A stretch of DNA of 64,000 bases from Bradyrhizobium algeriense. GTDB taxonomy: Bacteria > Pseudomonadota > Alphaproteobacteria > Rhizobiales > Xanthobacteraceae. Of this stretch, positions 24,211 through 32,597 are shown piece after piece. The DNA lies in NCBI RefSeq assembly GCF_003062295.1, contig NZ_PYCN01000001.1, forward strand, positions 206,001 to 270,000, in the 5' to 3' direction. The notes under the pieces are model-generated. The model had not been told where the DNA came from. It saw nothing but the letters and a program-made list of their open reading frames with translations, and searched no databases. Within the stretch, counting starts at the first letter, position 1, and each line of letters begins with the position of its first letter. A program made the translations under genes and the position numbers.

Positions 24211-25619
24211 ACAGCTTTCGGTACCTGGAGGTGATAGTCGGTGGCGCGCTGGAATGCTGATCCGATCCGCACTAGCCCTGCCTCATCGAAGGGGCGGCCG
24301 ATCAGCTGCATGCCGACCGGCAAGCCCTTTGCGGTGAAGCCGGTGGGAATCGAGAGCGACGGCAGGCCGAGATAATTGATCGGGCGGGTGAATTTTGTGA
24401 TGCGCTGGATCACGGCCTCCGCATCGAGGCTGTTGCCGACATCGCTCTCGGCAATGGTTGCCGCCGGCATCGGCGCGACCGGTGCGATCACAGCATCGGT
24501 GCCGGCCACTGCTGCGAGATACGCCGCAAGCGCGGGACCGCGCCAGCGCATCGCTTCGAGATAGGTCACGGCGGGAATCGCAAGCCCGTTCTGCAGCCGC
24601 ATCAACACCTGCGCGCCGTAGTCCTGCGGCCGCTCAATCATCCAGCGCTTGTGGAAGGCAGCGGCTTCGGTGGCGAGCACGATCTGGCAGGCGGCGGTGA
24701 GCTGACGCTGATCGGGCAGCTCGACCTTGACGATCTCGGCGCCTTCGCGCCCGAGGGTGGCGATGGTCTCGTCGAGGACCCGCGCCACTTCGGGGTCGAG
24801 ATCATCGACATAGAAGGCGGTGGGCACGCCGATCTTGAGGCCTTTCAGAGAGCCTGTGGTCGCGGCCATGTAGTTCGGCACCGGGTGCGATGAGGTAGTC
24901 GGATCCTCAGGGTCAGCGCCCGCCATCAGCCCCACCAGCAGCGCACAGTCTTCGACCGTTTGCGCGAGCGGTCCGACGGTGTCGAGCGACTGCGACAAGG
25001 GCATCGCGCCGGCACGGCTGATCAGGCCGACGGTCGTCTTGAATCCGGTGACGCCGCAGAAATGCGCGGGCATCCGGATCGAGCCGCCGGTATCAGAGCC
25101 CAGCGCCGCAAAGGTCAGCCGCGCCGCGACCGCCGAACCCGAGCCGGACGACGAGCCGCCGGTGATGTGATCGACGTTCCAGGGGTTGCGCACCGCGCCG
25201 TAATGCACGTTGTGGCCGGTCGGGCCGTAGGCGAATTCCACCATCTGCAGCGAGCCGAGCCTGACGGAACCGGCGTCCTTCAGGCGTTGCAACGCGGTCG
25301 ATGTTGTCGTCGCGACGTAATCGCGGCGTATCCTGGAGCCGCAGGTCACGACCTTGCCGGCGTCGTAATACATGTCCTTGTGCGCCATCGGCACACCGTG
25401 CAGCGGGCCGAGATTCTTGCCCTTGGCGAGCGCGGCATCGGCGGCATCTGCAGCGGCGAGCGCCCCATCCGCTTCGATCGCCATGAATGCGTTGACGCGC
25501 GGCTGCCATTGCGCGATCCGGTCGAGGCAGGATTGCGTGACCTCGCGCGAGGACAATTTCTTAGCCGCGATCGCTTTCGCAACCGATACCAGCGACATCA
25601 GGGCCGGTTCGCCGCTCAT
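24207..25619 (-). CDS. amidase-signature hydrolase (AtzE/GatA-like)
   Basis: A 470-residue amidase-signature enzyme that hydrolyses C-N amide bonds. The Ser-cisSer-Lys triad is visible: K81 in PMAHKDMYYD, cis-Ser near 156 in the GGSSSGSGSA loop, and nucleophile S180 in GSDTGGSIRMP. It is embedded between ABC transporter genes with 4-bp overlaps on both sides (ATGA at 24207 and 25616), so it is made with the importer. Beside it is an AtzG-like small protein. I infer that it hydrolyses the imported compound in the cytoplasm. The exact amide is unknown. Confidence 0.9.
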   Translation of the reverse strand: MSGEPALMSLVSVAKAIAAKKLSSREVTQSCLDRIAQWQPRVNAFMAIEADGALAAADAADAALAKGKNLGPLHGVPMAHKDMYYDAGKVVTCGSRIRRDYVATTTSTALQRLKDAGSVRLGSLQMVEFAYGPTGHNVHYGAVRNPWNVDHITGGSSSGSGSAVAARLTFAALGSDTGGSIRMPAHFCGVTGFKTTVGLISRAGAMPLSQSLDTVGPLAQTVEDCALLVGLMAGADPEDPTTSSHPVPNYMAATTGSLKGLKIGVPTAFYVDDLDPEVARVLDETIATLGREGAEIVKVELPDQRQLTAACQIVLATEAAAFHKRWMIERPQDYGAQVLMRLQNGLAIPAVTYLEAMRWRGPALAAYLAAVAGTDAVIAPVAPMPAATIAESDVGNSLDAEAVIQRITKFTRPINYLGLPSLSIPTGFTAKGLPVGMQLIGRPFDEAGLVRIGSAFQRATDYHLQVPKAV

Positions 25620-25813
25620 TTCGACACCATCGCGCGCTGCACCACGAGAAAGCTCGCAGGCTCGAGATCCATCGGCAGCGTGCCGGCGACGGGCGCAAAA
25701 CCATCGAACGCCGGGCCGATGGAATTGGCGATGCGCGCGGAGACTTCAGAATCCTGCGGCACGCCGGCGATTTCGGTCATTACCTTGACCTGCTTGGGAT
25801 CGGGTCTTGTCAT
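25616..25813 (-). CDS. AtzG-like (DUF4089-type) small amidase subunit
   Basis: A 65-residue protein (MTRPDPKQVKVMTEIAG...). It fits the AtzG/DUF4089 pattern: a helix around VKVMTEIAGVPQ, a second around EVSARIANSIGPAFDGFAPV, and a C-terminal EPASFLVVQR motif (the family's E-P-A-x-x-F). In the AtzE-AtzG enzyme a subunit of this size binds and stabilises the amidase. It overlaps the ATPase gene upstream and the amidase gene downstream by 4 bp each, which supports a 1:1 partnership with the amidase. Identification is by size, position and the short motif. Confidence 0.7.
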   Translation of the reverse strand: MTRPDPKQVKVMTEIAGVPQDSEVSARIANSIGPAFDGFAPVAGTLPMDLEPASFLVVQRAMVSK

Positions 25814-26889
25814 GCGGCGGTTGCTCCCTCATCATTTTGTTTGGCCGGCGCGCGGCTGTGCCCGGAGCCGGCAATGGCCATGTAGCACGCCGCCTGATGG
25901 CCCATTGTATCGACATCGCTGAGTTTTGGCGTCGCATTTGCGCAGAGCGGCTCCGCAAACGGACAGCGGGTGTGAAACCGGCAACCGGGCGGCGGATCGA
26001 TCGGATTGGGCGGATCGCCCGAGATCGGCGGCGTCTCGGTGCGGTTATCCGGATCGGACGACGGCATCGCCGCCAGCAGCGCCCGCGTATAGGGATGCGC
26101 CGGCGCATCCCAGACCTTATCGACCGGGCCGAGTTCGACCACCTCGCCGAGATACATCACCAGCACGCGATCACTGATATAGCGCACCACGTTGAGATCG
26201 TGGCTGATGAACAGGTAGGTGAGGCCGAACTCGCGCTTGAGATCAGCGAGCAGGTTGAGCACCTGGGCCTCGACCGATTTGTCCAGCGCCGAGACCGCCT
26301 CGTCGAGGATCACGAGCCGCGGCGACAGCGCCAGCGCACGTGCGATGTTGACGCGCTGGCGCTGGCCACCGGAAATCTCGTGCGGGTAGCGGTTGGCAAA
26401 AGTTTCGGGGCGGAGGCCGACCTTACCGAGCAGTTCGCGCGCCAGCGTGCGCGCGGCGCCATCAGCCATGCCGTGAACTTTCGGACCGAACGCGATCGAT
26501 TCCTCGATCGTCAGGCGCGGATTGAGCGAGGCATAGCTGTCCTGAAACACCATCTGCATGCCGCGGCGCAATTCGCGCAGCGACAGCGCGCGGCCGACCT
26601 GCATGCCGTCATAGACGATGTCGCCGGCATCACGCTTCATCAGATGCATCAAAAGCCGCGCAGTGGTCGACTTGCCGCAGCCGGATTCGCCGACGATCCC
26701 GACGGTTTCGCCCTTGGCGATGGAGAAGGACACATCATCGACCGCGCGCACGGTTTTACGAGGGCTGAACAGATCGCCGCGCACCGGGAAATGCTTGGTG
26801 AGGCCGGTGACCTGCAGCAGCGGCTGCGCGGCGCCGCCGACGTCTGCGACCGGTTCCAGTAGTGCGACTGACGGGCTCGTCTCACTCAT
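25810..26889 (-). CDS. ABC transporter ATP-binding protein (DppF/OppF-like)
   Basis: A 359-residue ATPase. Walker A GIVGESGCGKSTT, signature ISGGQRQRVNIARALAL and Walker B LVILDEAVSALD (Ala for Pro after DE). The C-terminal oligopeptide domain includes the expected CRFHTRCPFAEPLC cysteines. It starts 4 bp after the permease stop and overlaps the AtzG-like gene. Together with the DppD-like ATPase it powers the two permeases. Confidence 0.92.
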   Translation of the reverse strand: MSETSPSVALLEPVADVGGAAQPLLQVTGLTKHFPVRGDLFSPRKTVRAVDDVSFSIAKGETVGIVGESGCGKSTTARLLMHLMKRDAGDIVYDGMQVGRALSLRELRRGMQMVFQDSYASLNPRLTIEESIAFGPKVHGMADGAARTLARELLGKVGLRPETFANRYPHEISGGQRQRVNIARALALSPRLVILDEAVSALDKSVEAQVLNLLADLKREFGLTYLFISHDLNVVRYISDRVLVMYLGEVVELGPVDKVWDAPAHPYTRALLAAMPSSDPDNRTETPPISGDPPNPIDPPPGCRFHTRCPFAEPLCANATPKLSDVDTMGHQAACYMAIAGSGHSRAPAKQNDEGATAA

Positions 26890-26893
26890 CGCG

Positions 26894-27781
26894 TCAGTTC
26901 CTGATGTCCATGGCGCTGCGCATGCCGTCGCTGAGCAGATTGAAGCAGATCGACACCGCGAAGATCATGACGCCTGGCAGCGCCGCCACCCATGGATTGA
27001 CATAGATCGCGGTGCGCAGCGTGTTCAGCATCAAGCCCCATTCCGGCTCCGGCGGCTTTGTACCCAGGCCGAGGAACGAGAGACCGGCGGCGAGGATCAT
27101 CGAGACCGAAATGAGCCCCGTCGCGTAGACGAAGATCGGACCGAGCACATTGCCCAGCATGTGCACCCGCATGATGGTGAAGGGCCCGGCGCCGGAGGCG
27201 CGCGCGGCCTCGACGAAATCCATGTTGCGCACGCCAGTCGTGACGCTTTCCGCCACGCGGGTGATCTGCGGCACGAACACGATGGTCAGCGACACGATGG
27301 AGTTGACGATGCCCGCGCCCAACGCGCCGGAGATCGCAATCGCCAGCAAGACCGACGGGAACGCGTAGAACACGTCGATGGTGCGCATGATCGCGGTGTT
27401 GAGCCTGCCGCCGACATAGCCGGCGACGAGCCCGAGCGAGGTGCCGATCATGAAGGCAAGGATCACGGGCAGAATGCCTATTATCAGCGACAGCCGGCCG
27501 CCATAGATCAGCCGCGCCAGCATGTCGCGGCCGAGTTCGTCGGTGCCGAGCGGATAGTTCGGCGTGCCGATGTGGCGAAGCCGGCGGATCATCGAGCCCT
27601 GGTAGGGATCGGCAAGGCCCAGCCAAGGCGCGCACAGCGCGGAAAGAAAGATCAGCACCAGCACAAACGCGCAGACCATGCTGACCTTGTCGCGTGAGAT
27701 GCGGCGGCCAACGGTCGCCCAATAGCCGCGCGCCTTGGTGGCGGGTGCGGCTTGCAGGGCGGTATCCGACATCACGGTCAT
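26894..27781 (-). CDS. ABC transporter permease (DppC/OppC-like)
   Basis: A 295-residue inner-membrane permease with about six helices. The N-terminal OppC segment (RDKVSMVCAFVLVLIFLSAL) precedes GTDELGRDMLARLIYGGRLS, diagnostic for this subunit. The coupling loop is EAARASGAGPFTIMRVHMLGN (E-A-A...G), which touches the ATPase. It follows the DppB-like gene by 3 bp. A downstream in-frame ATG at 27772 is an alternative start. Confidence 0.92.
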   Translation of the reverse strand: MTVMSDTALQAAPATKARGYWATVGRRISRDKVSMVCAFVLVLIFLSALCAPWLGLADPYQGSMIRRLRHIGTPNYPLGTDELGRDMLARLIYGGRLSLIIGILPVILAFMIGTSLGLVAGYVGGRLNTAIMRTIDVFYAFPSVLLAIAISGALGAGIVNSIVSLTIVFVPQITRVAESVTTGVRNMDFVEAARASGAGPFTIMRVHMLGNVLGPIFVYATGLISVSMILAAGLSFLGLGTKPPEPEWGLMLNTLRTAIYVNPWVAALPGVMIFAVSICFNLLSDGMRSAMDIRN

Positions 27782-27784
27782 GAA

Positions 27785-28738
27785 TCAGCCCCGCTTGATG
27801 CGCGGATCGATCGCGGCCTGCGCGATATCGACCAAGAGATTGAGGGCCACGAAGAACAGCGCCAGCACCAAAATCGTGCCCTGCAGCAGCGGCAGGTCGC
27901 GCTGGAAGATCGCGGAATTGAGCAGTAGTCCCGAGCCGGGCCATGAGAACACGGTCTCGATCAGGATCGAGCCGCCGAGCATGTAGCCCAGTTGCAGCCC
28001 CATCACCGCGAGCGCGGTTGGCGCGGCGTTCTTGATGACATGTTTGAACACATCCAGTTCGCGCAGGCCCTTGGCGCGCAGCGCCTCGACGAAATCCTGC
28101 GAGAGGATGTCACCGGTGAGCGCGCGCACGGTGCGGGTGACGATGCCCATGGGGATCACCGAGGTCGTGATCGCGGGCAGGACCAGATACTTCATGTGCT
28201 CCCAATCCCACCCCCAGGCGCCGGAGCCGCCGGGACCGGCGCCGACTGCGGGCAGCCAGTTGAGCTGCACCGAGAAGATGATGACCATCACCATGCCGAG
28301 CCAGTAATGCGGCACCGAGACGCCGGCGATCGCAATCGAAGTCGCGACCTTGTCGATCCAGGTGTCGCGGAAATAGCCGGCGATCAGGCCGAACAAGAGC
28401 CCCAGCGTGAAGCCGATCAGGGCTGCAGCAATCGCGAGCGTCACGGTGTTGCCGACCGCGCGCAGCACTTCCGACAGCACCGGACGCCCGGTAGCGATCG
28501 AATTGCCGAGATCGCCATGGAGCGCGCGCCACAGCCAAAGCCCGAACTGCACCGGCAGCGGACGATCAAAGCCGTAGGCGGTGCGCAGTTGCGCGGCGAG
28601 TTCCTGCGATGCGTCTGCCGGCAGCACGGCTACTAGCGGATCGCCGGGCGTGATGTGCACCAGCAGGAAGCACACCAGCGCCACGCTGGCCACGATCGGG
28701 ATCACATAGACGATACGGCGGGCGATATAAGCAAACAC
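27785..28738 (-). CDS. ABC transporter permease (DppB/OppB-like)
   Basis: A 317-residue permease. The first helix is MFAYIARRIVYVIPIVASVA, followed by the OppB signature LVHITPGDPLVAVLP. Six helices are expected and the coupling loop is EALRAKGLRELDVFKHVIKNA. The start is GTG at 28738 with a weak ribosome site. A 170-bp repeat separates it from the binding-protein gene upstream, so it could have its own promoter or be read through. Confidence 0.92.
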   Translation of the reverse strand: MFAYIARRIVYVIPIVASVALVCFLLVHITPGDPLVAVLPADASQELAAQLRTAYGFDRPLPVQFGLWLWRALHGDLGNSIATGRPVLSEVLRAVGNTVTLAIAAALIGFTLGLLFGLIAGYFRDTWIDKVATSIAIAGVSVPHYWLGMVMVIIFSVQLNWLPAVGAGPGGSGAWGWDWEHMKYLVLPAITTSVIPMGIVTRTVRALTGDILSQDFVEALRAKGLRELDVFKHVIKNAAPTALAVMGLQLGYMLGGSILIETVFSWPGSGLLLNSAIFQRDLPLLQGTILVLALFFVALNLLVDIAQAAIDPRIKRG

Positions 28739-28757
28739 GAGTCACTTTTTCTTCTTC

Positions 28758-28926
28758 CCTTCTCCCCTTGTGGGAGAAGGTGGCGTGGACGTAGTCCGCG
28801 CCGGATGAGGGGTTCTATCCGCGGACGCAGACATTCAGACGAGGGACGCGTATCCGCGGAGAGAACCCCTCACCCGTCTTCGATGCTGCGCATCGAAGCC
28901 ACCCTCTCCCACAAGGGGAGAGGGTG
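28758..28926. repeat. 169-bp nested palindromic repeat (CTCCCCTTGTGGGAG type)
   Basis: Outer arms CTCCCCTTGTGGGAGAAGG at 28762-28780 and the inverted form ending CCCACAAGGGGAG at 28920 match with one mismatch. An inner inverted pair, GGGGTTCT-AT-CCGCGGA (about 28809) and TCCGCGG-AGAGAACCCC (about 28853), and a GATGCTGCGCATC hairpin complete it. It lies between the binding-protein and first permease gene of the operon, where such hairpins can lower downstream expression. Confidence 0.85.
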
Positions 28927-28948
28927 AGCAAGCATCACGCTCCTGACC

Positions 28949-30607
28949 TTACGGCGCCATCGACACCGGCGAGAAGTCGACGAACCAGCTCTTCGGCTGC
29001 ACGAAGCCTTTGACCTTCGGGCTCATCGCGCGCGGGGAGACGTCGTGGGCGACGTAGAGGAACGCCGCGTCATCCACCGAGGCCGCGTGCAGTTCGGCGA
29101 GTGCCGCGTCACGCGCTGCGGGATCGAAGGTCTGGCGCGCTTTCGTCACCAGCTCGTCGAACTTGGGATTGTTGATGTAACCCCAATTATTCGACGTTGG
29201 CGGCGCCATCGACGATTGCAGGAAGCGCACCAGCGCGAAGAACGGGTCCATTGCCGCATAGGTGACGTTGGTGGCGTTGGCGCCGTTGGCGGTGGGATCC
29301 TTGGCGCCGCGGCGCCAGTTGGTGAACAGCGTGTTCCACTCGATGACGTCGAGCTGGACGTCGAAATAGCATTCGGCCAGCGCCTGCTGCAGGTATTCGT
29401 TCATCGGCAAGGGCTGCATCTGGCCCGATCCCGAGGCGGAGGTCTGGGTCTTCACCGTCAGCTTCTTGCTCGGGCCAAAGCCTGCTTCCTGCATCAGCTT
29501 TTGGGCAGCGGCCTTGTCGTACTTGATCTCAAACGTCGGCTTGCCGCGCCAGGGATGACCGGCCTCGAACGTTCCGGTGGCCGGCACCATCAGGCCGGCA
29601 AGCAGGCCCTCCTTGAGGCCTTCGCGATCGACGCACAGATTAGCCGCCTTGCGGACGCGGATGTCGTTCCAGGGCGAGCCTTCGATGCGCGAGAACTGCC
29701 ACGGCCAGACATGCGGCGATTCATTGGCCTGGAGCTGGAAGCCGCGCTGCTTGATTTCCTTGACCGCGTCGGGCGCCGGCGCCTCGACCCAGTCGACCTG
29801 ACCGGACAGCAATGCCGCGGTGCGGGCATTGGCCTCCGGCATCGGCAGCAGCACCATTTTGTCGACCTTGGGCACGCGACCCTTGTCCCAATAGCCTTCG
29901 TTCTTGACCAGTTCGAGCCGCTCGCGCGGCGTGAACTTCGACATCTTCCAGGGGCCGGTGCCCGAGGCTTCCTTCGCAAATGCCGCCCAGGCGGCCTGCG
30001 ACTTCGCCTTGGCGTCGGCGCCTTCGGCCTTGTCATAAAACGCCTGCCACTTCGAAGGGCTGGCCATGAACAGGTTGGTCAGGTTGATCGGCAAAAAGCT
30101 GTCCGGCTCCTTCGTGGTCAGCTCGACCGTCATCTCGTCGATCTTGCGGGCAGAGGCCAAGGTCGGCATGCGCGAGGCGGTGACGCCGACCTGGCTGGCG
30201 TCGAATTGCGGCGCGTCCTGCTTCAGCACCTTTTCAACATTCCAGACCACGGCATCGGCGTTGAACGGCGAGCCGTCATGGAAGGTGACGCCGGGACGCA
30301 GCTTGAAGGTCCATTTCTTCTTGTCGGCCTCGTCGACCTTCCATTCGGTCGCGAGCCCCGGGATCATCACGCTCGGCTTGGTGGCCGACGAGAGGTCCCA
30401 TGCCGTCAGCCCGTCATACATGGTCAGGCCGGTGAAGCGGTTGCCCTCAAAACCCTGATCGGGCTGGCCGAGCGTGCGCGGAATATCGGCAGCCGTCATG
30501 CCGATCCGCAGCACCGTTTCGGCGCCGGCGATCTGCGGCAGTCCCACGACCAGCGCCGTTGCCAGCAGCCACGCGGTGGCCGTCTTTTTCGATTTGTCGT
30601 TACGCAT
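28949..30607 (-). CDS. ABC transporter solute-binding protein, family 5 (copy 1)
   Basis: A 552-residue periplasmic peptide/opine-type binding protein. A signal peptide ends near ...PQIAGAETVL. The family-5 start RIGMTAADIP and core motifs LATEWKVDEADKKKWTFKLR and PGVTFHDGSPFNADAVVWN are clear. ATG at 30607 is chosen because AAGGA lies 9 nt upstream; a TTG three codons earlier is possible. It is first gene of the importer/amidase operon. The divergent gene at 30818 encodes a paralogue about half identical by eye, so one importer may serve two binding proteins. Confidence 0.92.
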   Translation of the reverse strand: MRNDKSKKTATAWLLATALVVGLPQIAGAETVLRIGMTAADIPRTLGQPDQGFEGNRFTGLTMYDGLTAWDLSSATKPSVMIPGLATEWKVDEADKKKWTFKLRPGVTFHDGSPFNADAVVWNVEKVLKQDAPQFDASQVGVTASRMPTLASARKIDEMTVELTTKEPDSFLPINLTNLFMASPSKWQAFYDKAEGADAKAKSQAAWAAFAKEASGTGPWKMSKFTPRERLELVKNEGYWDKGRVPKVDKMVLLPMPEANARTAALLSGQVDWVEAPAPDAVKEIKQRGFQLQANESPHVWPWQFSRIEGSPWNDIRVRKAANLCVDREGLKEGLLAGLMVPATGTFEAGHPWRGKPTFEIKYDKAAAQKLMQEAGFGPSKKLTVKTQTSASGSGQMQPLPMNEYLQQALAECYFDVQLDVIEWNTLFTNWRRGAKDPTANGANATNVTYAAMDPFFALVRFLQSSMAPPTSNNWGYINNPKFDELVTKARQTFDPAARDAALAELHAASVDDAAFLYVAHDVSPRAMSPKVKGFVQPKSWFVDFSPVSMAP

Positions 30608-30644
30608 ATGCAGCAATTCCTTCTCGACTTGGGTGACTAATTCT

Positions 30645-30684
30645 TATGCAAAGGTATGCAACGCCTGTGCCAAGGCAGGCGTTG
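30645..30684. promoter_or_regulatory. direct repeats and palindrome between divergent binding-protein genes
   Basis: In the 210-bp divergent spacer, TATGCAA occurs twice, 10 bp apart (30645-30651 and 30655-30661), about one helical turn. A perfect 9-bp inverted repeat follows directly (CAACGCCTG at 30659-30667, CAGGCGTTG at 30676-30684, 8-nt loop). Position between two divergent genes suggests a shared operator; no nearby regulator gene could be matched. Confidence 0.45.
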
Positions 30685-30817
30685 AGGCAGGCGCTTGTTG
30701 AGGGGCCATTAGCCGCACAACTCCCTGTGAATGCGCATGCACGCGCAGGTTCTATGCTCAATCTGGCACCAACCTTGCATTTTCTGGCTCCAGACCCCGC
30801 CCGATGGAGCTTAATTC

Positions 30818-32428
30818 ATGCGCACCCGAAATTCGATGCTTCTTGCTGCCGCGGCAATCCTCGGATTGTCTTTAGGCCTGCCTACGATTTCGGCGCGGGC
30901 GGAAACCGTTGTGCGCTACGGCATTTCGATGGCGGATATCCCGCTGACCACCGGCCAGCCGGATCGCGGCGCCGGCGCCTATCAGTTCTCGGCCTATACG
31001 ATCTACGATCCGCTGGTCGCCTGGGAGATGGACGTGTCGGACCGGCCGGGCAAGCTGGTGCCGGGCCTGGCCACCGAGTGGAAAGTCGACGAGGGCGACA
31101 AGAAGAAATGGCGCTTTGCCTTGCGCAAGGGCGTCAAATTCCACGATGGCAGCGAATTCAATGCCGACGCGGTGATCTGGAATCTGGACAAGGTGCTCAA
31201 TGACAAGGCACCGCAGTTCGACAAGCGCCAGAGCGCGCAGGTGAAAACCCGCCTACCCTCTGTGGCGAGCTACGCCAAGATCGACGATTCGACCATCGAG
31301 ATCACGACCAGGGCGGTCGATTCCTTCTTCCCCTACCAGATGCTGTGGTTCCTGGTCTCCAGCCCCACGCAATATGAAAAGCTCGGCAAGGACTGGGACA
31401 AGTTCGCCAGCCAGCCTTCCGGCACCGGACCGTTCAAGCTGACCAAACTTGTCCCGCGCGAACTGGCTGAACTGACCAGGAACGCCGACTATTGGGACAA
31501 GAAGCGGCTTCCGAAGGCCGACAAGATCGTGCTGATCCCGATGCCGGAAGCGCTGACGCGCACCAATGCGCTGCTGGCAGGCCAGGTCGATCTGATCGAG
31601 ACACCGGCGCCGGACGCGGTGCCGCAGCTTAAATCCGCCGGCATGAAGATCGTCGACAACGTCACGCCCCATGTCTGGAACTATCATTTGAGCGTATTGC
31701 CCGGCTCGCCCTGGACCGATGTCAGGCTTCGCAAGGCGCTCAATCTCGCGATCGACCGCGAGGCCGTGGTCGGGCTGATGAATGGTCTGGCAAAGCCCGC
31801 CAAGGGTCAGGTCGACCCGTCGAGCCCGTGGTTCGGCAAGCCGTCCTTTGAAATCAAATACGATGTCGCAGCCGCCAAGAAACTGGTGCAGGAAGCGGGC
31901 TATTCGAAGGAAAAGCCGCTGAAGGCGACCTTCATCATCGCGCAGGGCGGCACCGGGCAGATGCTGTCGCTGCCGATGAACGAATTCCTGCAGCAGAGTT
32001 TTAAGGAAATCGGCATCGATGTTGACTTCAAGGTGGTCGAGCTCGAGACGCTCTATACGGCATGGCGCAAGGGCGCGGCCGACGAGATGAACGCCGGCAT
32101 CACCTCCAACAACATCGCCTATGTCACGTCAGATCCGCTCTACGCGATCGTCCGCTTCTTCCACTCCGGCCAGATCGCGCCGGTCGGCGTCAACTGGGGC
32201 GGCTACAAGAACCCCAAGGTCGACGCGCTGATCGACGAGGCCAAGCAGACGTTTGATGTCGCAAAGCAGGACGAGCTATTGGCGCAGGCCCATGCGCTGA
32301 TCGTCGACGACGCCACGCTGGTCTGGGTCGTGCACGACACCAACCCGCACGCGCTGTCGCCGAAAGTGAAGAAGTTCGTGCAGGCGCAGCACTGGTTTCA
32401 GGATTTGACGCAGATCGGGCTGGAGTGA
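30818..32428 (+). CDS. ABC transporter solute-binding protein, family 5 (copy 2)
   Basis: A 536-residue paralogue of copy 1. Signal peptide MRTRNSMLLAAAAILGLSLG with cleavage near SARAE, then VVRYGISMADIPLTTGQPDRG and the shared blocks ATEWKVDEGDKKKWRFALRK and GVKFHDGSEFNADAVIWN. The two copies align without large gaps along their length. It stands alone on the plus strand with no permease or ATPase downstream, so it must use the divergent operon's transporter or another one. A repeat follows the gene. Confidence 0.92.
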   Translation: MRTRNSMLLAAAAILGLSLGLPTISARAETVVRYGISMADIPLTTGQPDRGAGAYQFSAYTIYDPLVAWEMDVSDRPGKLVPGLATEWKVDEGDKKKWRFALRKGVKFHDGSEFNADAVIWNLDKVLNDKAPQFDKRQSAQVKTRLPSVASYAKIDDSTIEITTRAVDSFFPYQMLWFLVSSPTQYEKLGKDWDKFASQPSGTGPFKLTKLVPRELAELTRNADYWDKKRLPKADKIVLIPMPEALTRTNALLAGQVDLIETPAPDAVPQLKSAGMKIVDNVTPHVWNYHLSVLPGSPWTDVRLRKALNLAIDREAVVGLMNGLAKPAKGQVDPSSPWFGKPSFEIKYDVAAAKKLVQEAGYSKEKPLKATFIIAQGGTGQMLSLPMNEFLQQSFKEIGIDVDFKVVELETLYTAWRKGAADEMNAGITSNNIAYVTSDPLYAIVRFFHSGQIAPVGVNWGGYKNPKVDALIDEAKQTFDVAKQDELLAQAHALIVDDATLVWVVHDTNPHALSPKVKKFVQAQHWFQDLTQIGLE

Positions 32429-32464
32429 GGAGCTAATTGAGGCAGTCGCGCCCCTCACAACAGT

Positions 32465-32586
32465 CGTCATACTCTGCGAAGGCGGAGTATCCAGTGAGCC
32501 GCAGCCTCTCGGTCAACCCGCTGACGCCCCGGAGTACTGGATCACCCGCCCCAGTGCGCAATTGCGCACAAGGCGGGTGATGACGA
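32465..32586. repeat. CGTCATACTCTGCGAAGG-type palindromic repeat
   Basis: Outer arms CGTCAT and ATGACG; internal hairpins CTCTGCGAAGGCGGAG, GTGCGCAATTGCGCAC and the CACCCGCC / GGCGGGTG pair. TATCCAGT near 32490 is matched by ACTGGAT near 32537. It fills the space between the convergent binding-protein and cyclase genes and could help termination from both sides. Confidence 0.75.
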
Positions 32587-32597
32587 TTGCGAGTGAA

